From: Paludisphaera soli
Lineage (GTDB): Bacteria > Planctomycetota > Planctomycetia > Isosphaerales > Isosphaeraceae
NCBI RefSeq assembly: GCF_011064595.1
Contig: NZ_JAALJI010000006.1
Coordinates: 186,001 to 250,000 of the forward strand
Direction: 5' to 3'
DNA: 64,000 bases
Under the pieces are notes generated by a model. That model was not told the origin of the DNA. It worked only from the letters and a program-made list of their open reading frames with translations, and did no database searches. Each line of letters opens with the position of its first letter. Position 1 is the stretch's first letter. Position numbers and translations under genes: made by a program. This document shows positions 1-10,232 of this stretch, in pieces.

Positions 1-75
1 CGCGATCGACGGTCAGCCGCCAGGGACGCCTCGCGGGAGTCCGCAAGCCCGCGCGGCCGTGAAGGATCAAGCTTG

Positions 76-2901
76 ATGAATGCGTCGACGGTTCACCCCG
101 ACACCAGCGGGTCGTACAAGCAATCGGCGGCCGAGGTGGTCGCCGCGCTCGGGACGGACGAGCGGCTCGGCCTCAGCCGGCAGGAGGCCCGCGAGCGGCT
201 GGAGAGCTACGGCCGCAACGAGCTGACGGCGGAGGAGCCGGAGCCGGGCTGGCGGAAGTTCCTGGCCCAGTTCGGCGACGTCCTGGTGATCCTGCTGCTG
301 ATCGCCACCGCGATCTCGGCCGCGCTCTGGCTCTACGAGCGCGACACCGCCCTGCCCTACGAGGCGCTGGCGATCTTCGGCGTGGTGCTGCTCAACGCCG
401 TGATCGGCTACGTCCAGGAGTCGCGGGCCGAGGCGGCGGTGGCCGCGCTGCGGGCGATGACCGCCGACGAGGCGGCCGTGGTCCGCGAAGGCCGACGGCA
501 CATGATCCCGGCCGGGGAGCTGGTCCCCGGCGACCTCGTGCTGATCGAGGAGGGGGATACGATCCCCGCCGACGGCCGCCTGGTCCGGTCCACGTCGTTG
601 CAGATGGCCGAGGCGGCGCTCACGGGCGAGAGCCTGCCGGTCTCGAAGGACGTGGACCCGATCGCCGAGGACGCGGAGCTGGGCGACCGCCGCAACATGG
701 TCTACAGCGGCACGTCGGCGACCTACGGCCGGGGCGCGGCGGTGATCACGGCGACCGGCATGGCGACCGAGATGGGCCGGATCGCCGAGATGCTCCAGTC
801 GGCCCCGACCGAGCTGACGCCGCTCCAGGTCGAGCTGGCCCGCGTCGGCAGGATGCTGGGGGCGATCGTCGTCGTCATCGCCGTGGTGATGATCGCGACC
901 ATCCTGCTGGTGGAGGAGGTCCGCGGGATCTCGGCGTTCTTCGACGTCCTGATCCTGGGCGTGGCGCTGGCGGTCGCGGCCGTGCCCGAGGGGCTGCCGG
1001 CCGTGGTGACGGCCGTGCTGGCGCTGGGGGTCCAGCGGATGGCCGCGCGGAAGGCCATCGTGCGGCGGCTGTCGGCCGTCGAGACGCTGGGCTCGGCCAC
1101 CGTGGTCGCCTCGGACAAGACCGGCACGCTCACCCGCAACGAGATGACCGTCCGGGTCGTCGCCGTCGCGAGCGGCCGGGCCGACTTCGGCGGCACCGGC
1201 TACGACCCCGAGGGGGCGATCGACTTCCGCGGGGAAGGGCCCGACGACGGGGCGCTCCGCGAGGAGGTCCGCCACGCGCTCTCGGTCGCCGCCCGGGCCA
1301 ACAACGCCGTGGTGCAGGAGCGCGAGGGCCGTTGGACCGTGCAAGGCGACCCGACCGAAGGCGCGCTCGTGGTCGCCGCCCGCAAGGCCGGGCTGGCGGA
1401 CGAGGCGCTGGAGGCCCGGTACGACCGCGTCGGCGAGGTGCCGTTCTCGTCCGAGCGCAAGCTGATGTCGACCGTCCACACCGACGCCGAGCGGCTGGAG
1501 CGCATCCTCGTCTTCACGAAGGGCGCCCCCGACGTCCTGATCGCCCGGTGCACGCACGAGCTGGTCGGCGAGGGCAAGCGGCCCCTGGCCGACGACCGCC
1601 GGGCGGAGCTGCTCCGCTCCAACGAGGAACTCGCCGGCAAGGCCCTGAGGGTGCTGGGCGTGGCCTCGCGCGAGCTGCCCGCCGACGCCCCCGAGCGCGA
1701 GTCGGTGGACGAGGGGGTGGAGCGCGAGCTGGTATTCCTCGGCCTCATCGGCATGATCGACCCCCCCCGAGGCGAGGCTCGCCAGGCCGTGGAGCGGGCC
1801 CGAGGGGCGGGCATCCGGCCGATCATGATCACCGGCGACCACCCCATCACCGCGTCGGTGATCGCGACCGAGCTGGGCATCTCGGCCGACGGCCGGGTGA
1901 CGACCGGCGCGACGCTCCAGCAGCTCTCGGACGAGGAGCTGGCGGCGACGGTCCGCGAGGTCTCGGTCTACGCCCGCGTGAACCCCGAGCACAAGCTCCG
2001 GATCGTCAGGGCCTTGCAGGCCGACGGCGAGACCGTGGCGATGACCGGCGACGGCGTCAACGACGCCCCGGCGCTGAAGGCCGCGGACATCGGCGTCGCC
2101 ATGGGGATCGCCGGCACCGACGTCTCCAAGGAAGCGGCCGACGTGATCCTGACCGACGACAACTTCGCCACGATCATCTCGGCGGTCGAGGAAGGCCGGG
2201 CGATCTTCGAGAACATCCGCAAGTTCCTCCGCTACCTGATCTCGTCGAACATCGGCGAGGTCTTCACCATGTTCTTCGGCGTCCTGCTGGCCAAGGCGAT
2301 CGGCCTGGAGGCCGAAGAGGGGAGCGGCGTGATCCTGCCCTTGCTGGCGACCCAGCTCCTCTGGATCAACCTCGTCACCGACGGCGCGCCCGCCCTGGCC
2401 CTGGGCGTGGACCCGGCCGACCCCGGCGTGATGGACCGGCCCCCGCGCCCGTCCGGCGAGGGGGTCATCACCCGTCGGATGTGGATCGGCATCGTGCTCA
2501 TCGGCGCCGTCATGGCGGTCGGCACCCTGCTGGTGCTCGACGGCTGCCTCCCCGGCGGCCTGATCGAAGGCTCGGGGAGCCTGCGGTACGCCCAGACGAT
2601 GGCCTTCACCACGCTGATGATGTTCCAGCTCGTCAACGTCTTCAACGCCCGCTCGGACGACGAGTCCGCGTTCCACGGCCTCTTCCGCAACCCCTGGCTG
2701 TGGGGCGCCGTCGGCCTCTCGCTGCTGCTCCACGTGGCGGTGATCTACGCGCCGTTCCTCCAGGTCGCGTTCTCCACCACGGCCCTGAGCCTCAACGACT
2801 GGCTCGTCTGCGCCGCCGTGGCCAGCTCCGTCCTCTGGCTCTGCGAGCTGGGCAAGGTCGTCGTCCGCGGCCTCCGTCGGCGCGACGCGGCGGGCTCATG
2901 A
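76..2901 (+). CDS. P2-type cation-transporting ATPase (calcium-pump-like)
   Basis: This 941-residue protein is a P-type ATPase that couples ATP hydrolysis to cation export across the inner membrane. An N-terminal cation-ATPase domain (about 15-80) is followed by paired helices, the actuator motif TGES (183-186), the PEGLP membrane motif (304-308), the phosphorylation site DKTGTLT with Asp347, the nucleotide-binding KGAPD (K482) and the hinge GDGVND (658-663). The helix [16 protein letters not shown] resembles the SERCA/PMR1 M6 ion site, so Ca2+ is the likeliest substrate; Mn2+ or another divalent ion is possible. A TTG lies one codon upstream, but the ATG is preceded by GAAGGA at 61-66 and is preferred. 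The gene converges on the DUF1801 gene. Confidence 0.93.
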   Translation: MNASTVHPDTSGSYKQSAAEVVAALGTDERLGLSRQEARERLESYGRNELTAEEPEPGWRKFLAQFGDVLVILLLIATAISAALWLYERDTALPYEALAIFGVVLLNAVIGYVQESRAEAAVAALRAMTADEAAVVREGRRHMIPAGELVPGDLVLIEEGDTIPADGRLVRSTSLQMAEAALTGESLPVSKDVDPIAEDAELGDRRNMVYSGTSATYGRGAAVITATGMATEMGRIAEMLQSAPTELTPLQVELARVGRMLGAIVVVIAVVMIATILLVEEVRGISAFFDVLILGVALAVAAVPEGLPAVVTAVLALGVQRMAARKAIVRRLSAVETLGSATVVASDKTGTLTRNEMTVRVVAVASGRADFGGTGYDPEGAIDFRGEGPDDGALREEVRHALSVAARANNAVVQEREGRWTVQGDPTEGALVVAARKAGLADEALEARYDRVGEVPFSSERKLMSTVHTDAERLERILVFTKGAPDVLIARCTHELVGEGKRPLADDRRAELLRSNEELAGKALRVLGVASRELPADAPERESVDEGVERELVFLGLIGMIDPPRGEARQAVERARGAGIRPIMITGDHPITASVIATELGISADGRVTTGATLQQLSDEELAATVREVSVYARVNPEHKLRIVRALQADGETVAMTGDGVNDAPALKAADIGVAMGIAGTDVSKEAADVILTDDNFATIISAVEEGRAIFENIRKFLRYLISSNIGEVFTMFFGVLLAKAIGLEAEEGSGVILPLLATQLLWINLVTDGAPALALGVDPADPGVMDRPPRPSGEGVITRRMWIGIVLIGAVMAVGTLLVLDGCLPGGLIEGSGSLRYAQTMAFTTLMMFQLVNVFNARSDDESAFHGLFRNPWLWGAVGLSLLLHVAVIYAPFLQVAFSTTALSLNDWLVCAAVASSVLWLCELGKVVVRGLRRRDAAGS

Positions 2902-2908
2902 ACGGGAC

Positions 2909-2928
2909 GGACGCCGCGGGGGGCGTCC
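2909..2928. terminator. GC-rich hairpin between convergent genes
   Basis: A 7-bp perfect stem (GGACGCC/GGCGTCC) with a 6-base loop fills the 30-base gap between the ATPase stop and the stop of the convergent DUF1801 gene. There is no U-tract, so use as a bidirectional terminator is inferred only from position. Confidence 0.4.
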
Positions 2929-2931
2929 TCC

Positions 2932-3318
2932 TCAGACGTGGACGATCCATCGTCGGATCAGGTCCGTGAAGTCGCGCGCCCTCGCCTCCACCTCGCCCGC
3001 ATCGCGGAATACGACGGAGGCCCGATCCCGGCCCAGCCAATCGAGGAGCGGGCTCTCCAGCACGAGGCCGGGACCGGGCCTGGCCTTCGCCCCCAGGTGC
3101 AAGATCAGTCGGACGCCGGCCCGCTCGCGCAGGTGGAACGTCGCGAACCACTCGGTCGTGCGGAAACTCGGCGCGTTCCATTTGACCCCCTCGGAGATCG
3201 CCGGATCGGCCCCAAGGATGAGCTGTCGGAGAGCGAGGAGCTCGGGCTTGGATGGATGTTCGAGCGACGCGAGATACGTCTCGACGTCACCGGGGTTGGG
3301 GGACTTTTTCGCGGGCAT
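2932..3318 (-). CDS. DUF1801 domain protein (YdhG-like)
   Basis: This small soluble protein of 128 residues matches the DUF1801/YdhG family, whose biochemical role is unsettled. Recognisable parts are the N-terminal VETYLASLEHPSKPELLALRQLILG helix, the core motif EGVKWNAPSFRTTEWFATFHLR and the closing helix ending in RRWIVHV. I chose the ATG at 3316-3318 rather than one 19 codons upstream because a CGAGGCG ribosome-binding-like stretch precedes it and the family begins near MPAKKS. A TATCAT-like -10 box lies at 3367-3372 on this strand, without a clear -35. Confidence 0.8.
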   Translation of the reverse strand: MPAKKSPNPGDVETYLASLEHPSKPELLALRQLILGADPAISEGVKWNAPSFRTTEWFATFHLRERAGVRLILHLGAKARPGPGLVLESPLLDWLGRDRASVVFRDAGEVEARARDFTDLIRRWIVHV

Positions 3319-3439
3319 GAGTCGCCTCGGATGCGGCCTCGTTTCTGGGTCGTGCTTGGCGGGGGAATGATACATCGGGTGGTCGATCCGGGAGAGTCGG
3401 TTCTTGGCGCGTCCCTGGTCCCGCCTTGTTGAATTTTCG

Positions 3440-3468
3440 TTGCACCGATCGTCGTCGGCCCGTAAGGT
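3440..3468 (+). promoter_or_regulatory. Possible sigma-70 promoter for the PSD1 gene
   Basis: TTGCAC at 3440-3445 and TAAGGT at 3463-3468 are separated by 17 bases and end 49 bases before the PSD1 start. The match to consensus is weak in both hexamers, so this is tentative. Confidence 0.3.
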
Positions 3469-3517
3469 TCAGGGACCTGCGACGGGCTCCCTCCCTCCGG
3501 CCGGCGGTGCGATCGAC

Positions 3518-5830
3518 ATGCGACGGACGACGCGACATCTCGGAGTGATCGCCGCGACGGCGGCCTGGCTGCTGGTCGCGGCCTGGGGCGGCGTCGGGCT
3601 CGGTGACGAGCCGGGCGACGACGAGGCCGGGGCGTTCTTCGAGCGCTCGGTCCGCCCCGTCCTGATCGAGCGCTGCGCCTCCTGCCACGGCGGGCCGGCG
3701 AAGTCGAAGGCGGGGGCGGACGGCCGGAAGGTCAAGGTCCGGGGCGGGCTCGACCTGACCTCGCGTGCGGCGATCCTCGAAGGGGGCGACAGCGGGCCGG
3801 CGATCCTGCCGGGGAACGTCGAGGACAGCCTCCTCGTCCGCGCGGTCCGCTACCACGACGAGCCCCGGATGCCCCCCGACCGCCGGCTCGACGACGCCGA
3901 CATCCAGGCACTCAGCCGATGGATCGAGCAAGGCGCCCCCTGGCCCGGCTCGGCCGAGGGCGAGGCCCCCGAGACCGAAACGGCCGCCCCCGACCCGTCC
4001 GGCGGCCTCGATATCGAGGCCGGCCGCGCGCACTGGTCGTTCCGCCCGCTGGCCGACCCGCCGGTCCCCGAGGTCCGCGACCGCGACTGGCCGGCCTCGC
4101 CGATCGACCGCTTCGTGCTGGCGAAGCTGGAGGAAGCCGGCCGGACGCCTGGGCCCCCGGCGAGCCGCCGGGCCTTCGTCCGACGCGTCTCGTTCGACCT
4201 GACCGGCCTGCCGCCCACCCCCGAGGAGGTCGAAGCCTTCGAGGCCGACCCCGCGCCGGAGGCCGAGGCCGTCGCCCGGCTGGTCGATCGCCTGCTCGCC
4301 TCGCCGCGATACGGCGAGCGCTGGGGGCGGATCTGGCTGGACCTCGTCCGCTACGCCGACACCGCCGGGGAGACCGCCGACTACCCCGTGCCCGAGGCCT
4401 ACCGCTACCGCGACTACGTGATCGACGCGTTCAACGCCGACCTCCCCTACGACCGCTTCCTCGCCGAGCAGGTCGCCGGCGACCTGCTGGCGGCCGACGG
4501 GCGCGCCCGGGAGTCCCTGATCGCCACCGGGTTCCTGGCCGTCTCGCGGCGGTTCGGCTTCGACCCCCAGAACTACCACCACCTGACGATCGAGGACACG
4601 ATCGACGCGCTGGGCAAGTCGGTCCTGGGCCTGACCGTCGCCTGCGCCCGCTGCCACGACCACAAGTTCGACCCGATCCGCCAGGCCGACTACTACGCCC
4701 TCTACGGCGTCTTCGCCAGCACCCGCTACCCGTTCCCCGGCGGCGAGGAGACCAAGCGGCCCCGCGACTTCGTCCCCCTCCCGCCGACCCCCGGCGCGGC
4801 CCCGGGGACGGCCGAGCTGGCCTACGCCGTGGCCGAGTCGCCCGAGCCGGCCGACGCCCGGATCCAGCGCCGGGGCGATCCCACGAATCTGGGAGCGGCG
4901 GTCCCTCGCGGCTTCCCGGCGGTCCTCGTCGCCGCCGGGACGCCGTCCGTCGCCGCCGGCAGCGGCCGTCGCGAGCTGGCGGCCTGGCTGACCGATCGCG
5001 ACAATCCCCTGACCTACCGCGTGCTGGTCAACCGGGTCTGGCAGCACCACTTCGGCCGGGGGATCGTCGCCTCGGCCAGCAACTTCGGCGTCAAGGGGAG
5101 CCCCCCGTCGCACCCCGAGCTGCTCGACTGGCTGGCGCTTCGGTTCCTCGACGACGGCCTCTCGATCAAGGCCCTGCACCGCCGCATCCTGCTCTCGGCC
5201 GCCTACCGGACGGCCTCGGGGACGCCCGACGAGGCCGACCCGGAGAACGTCCGGCTCGCCCGGTTCAACCGCCGCCGGCTCGACGCGGAGGAGATCCGCG
5301 ACGCCCTCCTCTCCGTCTCGGGGACCCTCGACCCGAGCCGAGGCGGGCCGCATCCGTTCCCGCCGGTCGACCAGTGGGGCTACACCCAGCACGCGCCTTT
5401 CCTGGCGGCCTACCCGAGCGACCGTCGGAGCGTCTACCTGATGACCCAGCGGCTCCGGCGGCACCCGTTCCTGGGCCTCTTCGACGGGGCCGACCCGAAC
5501 TCCAGCACCGAGGCCCGGGGCGCGACGACGGTCCCCACCCAGTCCCTCTTCTTCCTGAACGACCCGGTCGTCCACCGGGCCGCCGAGGCCCTCGCCGACC
5601 GCCTGCTCGCCGAGGCCGCCGACCCGGCCGCGCGGGTCGACCGGGCCTTCCGGCTCGCCCTGGGGAGGCCGGCCTCGGCCGCCGAGGTCGACCGGATGCG
5701 CGAGCACCTCGAAGCCTGCCGGGCCGACCTGGCCGGCGACGGCGAGCCCGCCGAGACGCTCGACCGCCGCGCCTGGGCGAGCCTGGCCCGGGTCCTGTTC
5801 GGGACCAACGAATTCGTCTACGTCGATTGA
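3518..5830 (+). CDS. PSCyt1-PSCyt2-PSD1 secreted cytochrome-like protein
   Basis: This 770-residue exported protein belongs to the planctomycete cytochrome family with domain order PSCyt1, PSCyt2 (DUF1549) and PSD1 (DUF1553). A hydrophobic leader (about 8-27) directs export. PSCyt1 carries a haem-binding CASCH at Cys53/Cys56/His57 and a second CARCH motif sits at 376-380 inside the PSCyt2 region. The C-terminal third holds [13 protein letters not shown] and the Ser/Thr-rich [13 protein letters not shown] signatures of PSD1. Its start at 3518 gives a proper signal peptide; the open frame extends further upstream without one. It is followed after 20 bases by a DUF1501 gene, the usual partner. 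The family is often linked with polysaccharide or sulfatase gene sets, but its substrate is unknown. Confidence 0.9.
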   Translation: MRRTTRHLGVIAATAAWLLVAAWGGVGLGDEPGDDEAGAFFERSVRPVLIERCASCHGGPAKSKAGADGRKVKVRGGLDLTSRAAILEGGDSGPAILPGNVEDSLLVRAVRYHDEPRMPPDRRLDDADIQALSRWIEQGAPWPGSAEGEAPETETAAPDPSGGLDIEAGRAHWSFRPLADPPVPEVRDRDWPASPIDRFVLAKLEEAGRTPGPPASRRAFVRRVSFDLTGLPPTPEEVEAFEADPAPEAEAVARLVDRLLASPRYGERWGRIWLDLVRYADTAGETADYPVPEAYRYRDYVIDAFNADLPYDRFLAEQVAGDLLAADGRARESLIATGFLAVSRRFGFDPQNYHHLTIEDTIDALGKSVLGLTVACARCHDHKFDPIRQADYYALYGVFASTRYPFPGGEETKRPRDFVPLPPTPGAAPGTAELAYAVAESPEPADARIQRRGDPTNLGAAVPRGFPAVLVAAGTPSVAAGSGRRELAAWLTDRDNPLTYRVLVNRVWQHHFGRGIVASASNFGVKGSPPSHPELLDWLALRFLDDGLSIKALHRRILLSAAYRTASGTPDEADPENVRLARFNRRRLDAEEIRDALLSVSGTLDPSRGGPHPFPPVDQWGYTQHAPFLAAYPSDRRSVYLMTQRLRRHPFLGLFDGADPNSSTEARGATTVPTQSLFFLNDPVVHRAAEALADRLLAEAADPAARVDRAFRLALGRPASAAEVDRMREHLEACRADLAGDGEPAETLDRRAWASLARVLFGTNEFVYVD

Positions 5831-5850
5831 CGAGGAAGCGAGCGCGGGCC

Positions 5851-7272
5851 ATGGCCGATCGACCGACGGACGTCTCCCGGCGCACCCTGATCCGCTCGGC
5901 CGCCGGGCTGGGCTGCGGCTCGCTCTGGCTCTCCGGGATCCTCGCCGACCTGTGCGCCTCTGAGAATGGAACGGCGGCCCCCGCCGACCCCCTGGCCCCG
6001 CGCGAGCCCCACCACCCGGCCCGGGCGAAGCGGGTCATCATGCTGTACATGACCGGCGGCGTCTCCCACGTCGACTCGTTCGACCCCAAGCCCCGGCTGT
6101 TCGCCGACCACGGCAAGACCATCGCCATCGACGAGTGGCAGGGCAAGCGCGGGAAGTACACGCGCCACCTGAAGCGGCCGGACTGGACCTTCGCGCGGCA
6201 CGGGGAGAGCGGGATCGAAGTCAGCTCCTTGTTCCCGGAGGTGGCCGGCTGCGTGGACGACCTCTGCGTGATCCGGTCGATGAAGTCGGACCACACGAAC
6301 CACTACGAGGCCACGCTCCAGGCCCACACCGGGTCGATCACGTTCGCCCGGCCGAGCGTCGGCGCGTGGGTGAGCTACGGCCTGGGGACGTTCAACCGGA
6401 ACCTGCCGTCGTTCGTGGTGATCGCCCCCCATTCGCCCTACGCGGGCGAGCAGGCCTGGGGCTCGGACTTCCTCCCCGGCTGCCACCAGGGGACGCGGGT
6501 CACGCCCGGCCCCGAGCCGATCGCCGACCTCCACCGCCGGCTCCGCTCGGCCTCGGTCCAGGAGCGGGAGATCGCCCGCATCCAGGCCCTGAACGGCGAC
6601 CACCTGGCCGCCCGCGCCGGCGACCCCGCGCTGGCCGCCCGGATCCGCTCGTACGAGACGGCCTTCGGCATGCAGCACGAGGCCCCCGAGGCGTTCGACC
6701 TCTCGCGGGAGACCGACGCCACGCTCCGGCTCTACGGCCTGGAGCGCGGGTCGACCGAGGGCTTCGCCTGGCAGTGCCTGGTGGCGCGTCGGCTCTCGGA
6801 GCGGGGCGTCCGGTTCATCGAGCTGGTGGACACCGGGGCCTCGAACAACTGGGACGCCCACGGCGACATGCAGACCCACGCCCCGCTCGCCCGCAACGTC
6901 GACCGGCCGATCGCCGGCCTGCTCCGCGACCTCAAGTCGCGCGGGCTGCTCGACGAGACCCTCGTGGTCTGGACCACCGAGTTCGGCCGCACCCCGTACC
7001 ACGAGTCGGCCGACGCCAAGGGCCGCGAGCACCACCACTGGGCCTTCTCCACCTGGCTGGCCGGCGGCGGCGTCAAGGCGGGCCACGTCCACGGCGCGAC
7101 CGACGACCACGGCATCCACGTCGCCGAGGACGGCGTCCACGTCCACGACCTCCACGCCACCATCCTCCACCTCCTCGGCCTCGACCACACCCGCCTCACC
7201 TACCGCCACGCCGGCCGCGACTTCCGCCTGACCGACGTCAAGGGGAACGTCGTCCATGACCTGATTGCGTGA
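5851..7272 (+). CDS. DUF1501 family exported protein
   Basis: This 473-residue protein is a DUF1501 member, a group with an alkaline-phosphatase-like fold whose members are often predicted to act on sulfated or phosphorylated substrates. The N-terminus SRRTLIRSAAGLG is a twin-arginine-type leader. Family motifs include MLYMTGGVSHVDSFDPKP, the NHYEATLQAHTGS block, VWTTEFGRTPY and the C-terminal HHWAFSTWLAGGGVKAG and VHDLHATILHLLGLDH, which supply many His/Asp candidates for metal binding. It sits 20 bases downstream of the PSD1 gene with GAGGAAG at 5832-5838, so the two are probably co-transcribed. A second DUF1501 gene in this window is at 53212-54585. Confidence 0.9.
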   Translation: MADRPTDVSRRTLIRSAAGLGCGSLWLSGILADLCASENGTAAPADPLAPREPHHPARAKRVIMLYMTGGVSHVDSFDPKPRLFADHGKTIAIDEWQGKRGKYTRHLKRPDWTFARHGESGIEVSSLFPEVAGCVDDLCVIRSMKSDHTNHYEATLQAHTGSITFARPSVGAWVSYGLGTFNRNLPSFVVIAPHSPYAGEQAWGSDFLPGCHQGTRVTPGPEPIADLHRRLRSASVQEREIARIQALNGDHLAARAGDPALAARIRSYETAFGMQHEAPEAFDLSRETDATLRLYGLERGSTEGFAWQCLVARRLSERGVRFIELVDTGASNNWDAHGDMQTHAPLARNVDRPIAGLLRDLKSRGLLDETLVVWTTEFGRTPYHESADAKGREHHHWAFSTWLAGGGVKAGHVHGATDDHGIHVAEDGVHVHDLHATILHLLGLDHTRLTYRHAGRDFRLTDVKGNVVHDLIA

Positions 7273-7406
7273 TTTTGATTCACGCCAGATCCGGTCACGT
7301 CGACTCGCGGCCGGAGTAGATCAAGGCAGCCGAAGGCCGGCGCCTTTCGCTCGCTTCGCTCCACGTCGACACCGGGCGCCGCGCGAGGCCGGAGGGCGGT
7401 CGGATC

Positions 7407-8219
7407 ATGAACAAGAGCGAGCTGCGCGCCCATGCGCGGGCCGTCGGGCTCCCGGATTTCAACCTGGCCGTCGCGCCGACGATCGAGAAGGGCTCGACCG
7501 GCCCCCACGTCGCCCTGCTGCACCGGCTGCTGCGGGCGGTGGTGCCCGACGTGGAGTCGACCTACGAGTACGACGACCTCGTCGGCTCGACGTTCAAGAC
7601 GGCCACCAAGACGACCGTCCGGACGTTCCAGTCGTGGAACTACCTGCTGGCCGACGGCGTGGTCGGCTACAAGACCTGGATGGCCCTGACCGGGCTCGAG
7701 AAGTTCGCCATGGCCTTCGACCCGCCGTCCGGGGCCTCGCACACCCAGACCAACAAGCGGCGCTGCTGGGCCGCCGCCACGGCCACCCTCAAGGGCCTCC
7801 CGACCGAGATCCAGCACACCCCCGCCAGCACCTACTACCTGGACACGCTCGGCGGGCTGTTGAACGACGACCCCACCCAGGCCTGGGCGAACAACTCGAA
7901 GAACTTCGCCAGGGACAACAAGCTGCACGTGCTCACCAGCGGGGCCTCGCTCTACCTGCTGATCGGGATCATGTACCTGTACGGCCGGGTGATGCTCAAC
8001 GCCAAGAACCTCCACGACAACAACACCCACTACTTCGTCCTCTACGGCGCCCGGGGCGACGGCTCGGACAAGGGGACGACGATGGCGATCTGGGACCCCT
8101 ACCCGGACTCGAACAACAAGGGTGCCGTCATGTGCCGATCCTTCCACTGGCTGAAGCAGCAGTACAAGGACTTGACCTACCGGGTCTTCTACTCCCTCCT
8201 GGGCGACGGCAAGAAGTGA
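7407..8219 (+). CDS. Peptidoglycan-binding-like plus papain-like cysteine protease protein
   Basis: This 270-residue protein has two parts. Residues about 28-95 (KGSTGPHVALLHRLLR to YKTWMALTG) look like a PG_binding_1 repeat domain. The rest resembles AvrRpt2/C39-like papain-fold proteases: a Q-x5-C-W motif with Cys120, a late THYFVLYGARGDG with His208 and MAIWDPYPDSN with Asp230, in the correct order for a Cys-His-Asp triad. I see no signal peptide or membrane helix. The 134 bases before it hold no clear promoter. Proteins of this kind serve as secreted effectors or toxins or as wall-linked peptidases; which applies is unknown. Domain calls are by eye. Confidence 0.7.
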   Translation: MNKSELRAHARAVGLPDFNLAVAPTIEKGSTGPHVALLHRLLRAVVPDVESTYEYDDLVGSTFKTATKTTVRTFQSWNYLLADGVVGYKTWMALTGLEKFAMAFDPPSGASHTQTNKRRCWAAATATLKGLPTEIQHTPASTYYLDTLGGLLNDDPTQAWANNSKNFARDNKLHVLTSGASLYLLIGIMYLYGRVMLNAKNLHDNNTHYFVLYGARGDGSDKGTTMAIWDPYPDSNNKGAVMCRSFHWLKQQYKDLTYRVFYSLLGDGKK

Positions 8220-8336
8220 CCCGACCCGCCGGCGTCCGATGATCCGGCGTCGACGTCTTCCCGGACCCCGAACCTTTGCGTTACTGTGAACCGGCCGCGG
8301 AATGGACCGCGGCGGGGCGAAGGGGCCGAGACGCGA

Positions 8337-10220
8337 ATGTGTGGGATCGCCGGATTCGTGAACGGCGGCGGGCGCGAGGCCGACCGGGCCGTCATCGAGG
8401 CCATGACCGCCTCGCTCGCCCATCGCGGCCCGGACGGCGACGGCGTCCACGTCGCCGGGCCCGTGGCGCTGGGGCATCGCCGGCTCTCGATCATCGACGT
8501 CGAAGGGGGCGCCCAGCCGCTCGCCAACGAGGACGACTCCCTCTGGATCGTCTACAACGGCGAGTTGTACAACGAGCCCGACCTGAAGCCGGCCCTCGAA
8601 GCCAAGGGCCACCGCTACCGCACCCGCTGCGACACCGAGACCCTCGTCCACCTCTACGAGGAGGAGGGCGACGCCTTCGTCGAGCGGCTCAACGGCATGT
8701 TCGCCCTGGCGATCTGGGACGGCTCCCGCCGCCGCCTGGTCCTGGCCCGCGACCGGATGGGCCAGAAGCCCCTCTACTACGCCGAGCTACCCGGCGGCGG
8801 CCTGGCCTTCGGCTCCGAGCCCAAGGCCCTGCTCAAGCACCCGGAGGTCCCCCGCGACCTCGACCCCGACGGCCTGGCCCGCTACCTCTTCTACGAGTAC
8901 GTCCCCGCGCCTTACTCCATCTGGCGAGGCGTCCGCAAGCTCCCTCGCGGGCACGTCCTGACCTGGGAGGACGGACAGGTCCGGGTCTCCCGGTTCTTCC
9001 CCCCGTCGGCCGACCCGCGCGACCCGAGCCCGCCGCCGTTCGAGGCGGCCGCCGAGCGATTCTGGGGCTCCTTCCGCGACGCCGTGGCCCGCCACCGCCG
9101 CTCCGACGTGCCGCTGGGCGTCTTCCTGTCGGGCGGGGTCGACTCGTCGAGCGTCGCCGCCGCGCTCTGCGAGGTCGAGCCCGCCGCCGGGGTCCACACG
9201 TTCTCCATCGGCTTCGAGGACCCCAGCTTCGACGAGTCCGCCCACGCCCGCGCCGTGGCCGCCTTCCTGAAGACCGACCACCACGAGCGGACCTTCTCCG
9301 TCGACCAGGTGATGGAGCTGCTGCCGCAGGTCGCGACCTGGCTCGACGAGCCCTTCGGCGACGCCTCGATCCTGCCGACCCACCTCCTGAGCCGGTTCGC
9401 CCGCGAACACGTCACGGTGGCCCTGGGGGGGGACGGGGCCGACGAGCTGATCGCCGGCTATCCGACCTTCGAGGCCGAACGCGCCGCGAGGCTCTACCGC
9501 GGGCTTCCCCGCCCCGCCCGCGCCCTGGCCGAGGCGGCCGTCGGCCGGCTGCCGGTGGACCACCGCAACTTCAGCTTCGACTTCAAGCTCAAGCAGTTCC
9601 TCCGGGGCGCCGCCGAGGCCCCCGCCCTGGCCCACCAGCGCTGGCTGGGCTCGTTCTCGGGCCCCGAGCTGGCCCGGCTGCTGGTCCGCCCGCCGCTCGA
9701 CGTCGAGGCCGAGCACGCGGCCCTCGCCGCCCGGATCGCCGCCGAGACCCCCGGCGACCGGCTCGACCGCTCGCTGGAGCTGTACCAGGAGACGTACCTC
9801 CCCGAGGACATCCTGACCAAGGTCGACCGCGCGAGCATGGCCTGCGGCCTGGAAGTCCGCGCCCCGTTCCTGGACGCGGACCTGGTCGACGAGATCCGCT
9901 CCCTCCCCTCGTCGTACAAGTACGGCAAGGGGACGACCAAGCGGCTCCTCAAGCGGGCCGCCGCGAGCCGGCTGCCGGCCGAGATCCTCAAGCGCCCCAA
10001 GAAGGGCTTCGGCATCCCCGTCGCCCGCTGGCTGCGAGGCCCGCTGGCCCCCCTGCTCGACCGCCTCCTGTCCCCCGACCGCCTCCGCGCCCAGGGCCTC
10101 TTCCGCCCCGACGAGGTCGCCCGCCGCATCGCCGAACACCAGGCCGGCGCCCGCGACCACCGCAAGCCCCTCTGGACGCTCCTGATGTTCCAGCTCTGGT
10201 ATGAACAGTGGCTTGAGTGA
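8337..10220 (+). CDS. asnB: Asparagine synthetase (glutamine-hydrolysing)
   Basis: This cytoplasmic enzyme of 627 residues makes asparagine from aspartate, ATP and glutamine-derived ammonia. The start at MCGIAGF places the nucleophile Cys2 at the N-terminus of the Ntn glutaminase domain, which also shows RRLSIID and NGELYN. The synthetase half carries the PP-loop SGGVDSS (265-271) and the late block LTKVDRASMACGLEVRAPFLD. Open frame exists upstream but would bury Cys2. A metallophosphoesterase follows after 12 bases, suggesting co-transcription. Some AsnB relatives serve exopolysaccharide or peptide gene clusters rather than amino acid supply; no such neighbours are seen here. Confidence 0.93.
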   Translation: MCGIAGFVNGGGREADRAVIEAMTASLAHRGPDGDGVHVAGPVALGHRRLSIIDVEGGAQPLANEDDSLWIVYNGELYNEPDLKPALEAKGHRYRTRCDTETLVHLYEEEGDAFVERLNGMFALAIWDGSRRRLVLARDRMGQKPLYYAELPGGGLAFGSEPKALLKHPEVPRDLDPDGLARYLFYEYVPAPYSIWRGVRKLPRGHVLTWEDGQVRVSRFFPPSADPRDPSPPPFEAAAERFWGSFRDAVARHRRSDVPLGVFLSGGVDSSSVAAALCEVEPAAGVHTFSIGFEDPSFDESAHARAVAAFLKTDHHERTFSVDQVMELLPQVATWLDEPFGDASILPTHLLSRFAREHVTVALGGDGADELIAGYPTFEAERAARLYRGLPRPARALAEAAVGRLPVDHRNFSFDFKLKQFLRGAAEAPALAHQRWLGSFSGPELARLLVRPPLDVEAEHAALAARIAAETPGDRLDRSLELYQETYLPEDILTKVDRASMACGLEVRAPFLDADLVDEIRSLPSSYKYGKGTTKRLLKRAAASRLPAEILKRPKKGFGIPVARWLRGPLAPLLDRLLSPDRLRAQGLFRPDEVARRIAEHQAGARDHRKPLWTLLMFQLWYEQWLE

Positions 10221-10232
10221 ATAAGGATTAGG

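Noticed and set aside
3-62. A short frame ending in TGA just before the ATPase, possibly the end of an upstream gene
   Set aside because: Only about 19 residues are inside the window and they show nothing diagnostic.
67-2733. An 888-residue open frame on the minus strand opposite the ATPase gene
   Set aside because: It is a shadow of GC-rich codon bias; the plus-strand frame holds every P-type ATPase motif and this one has no recognisable domain.
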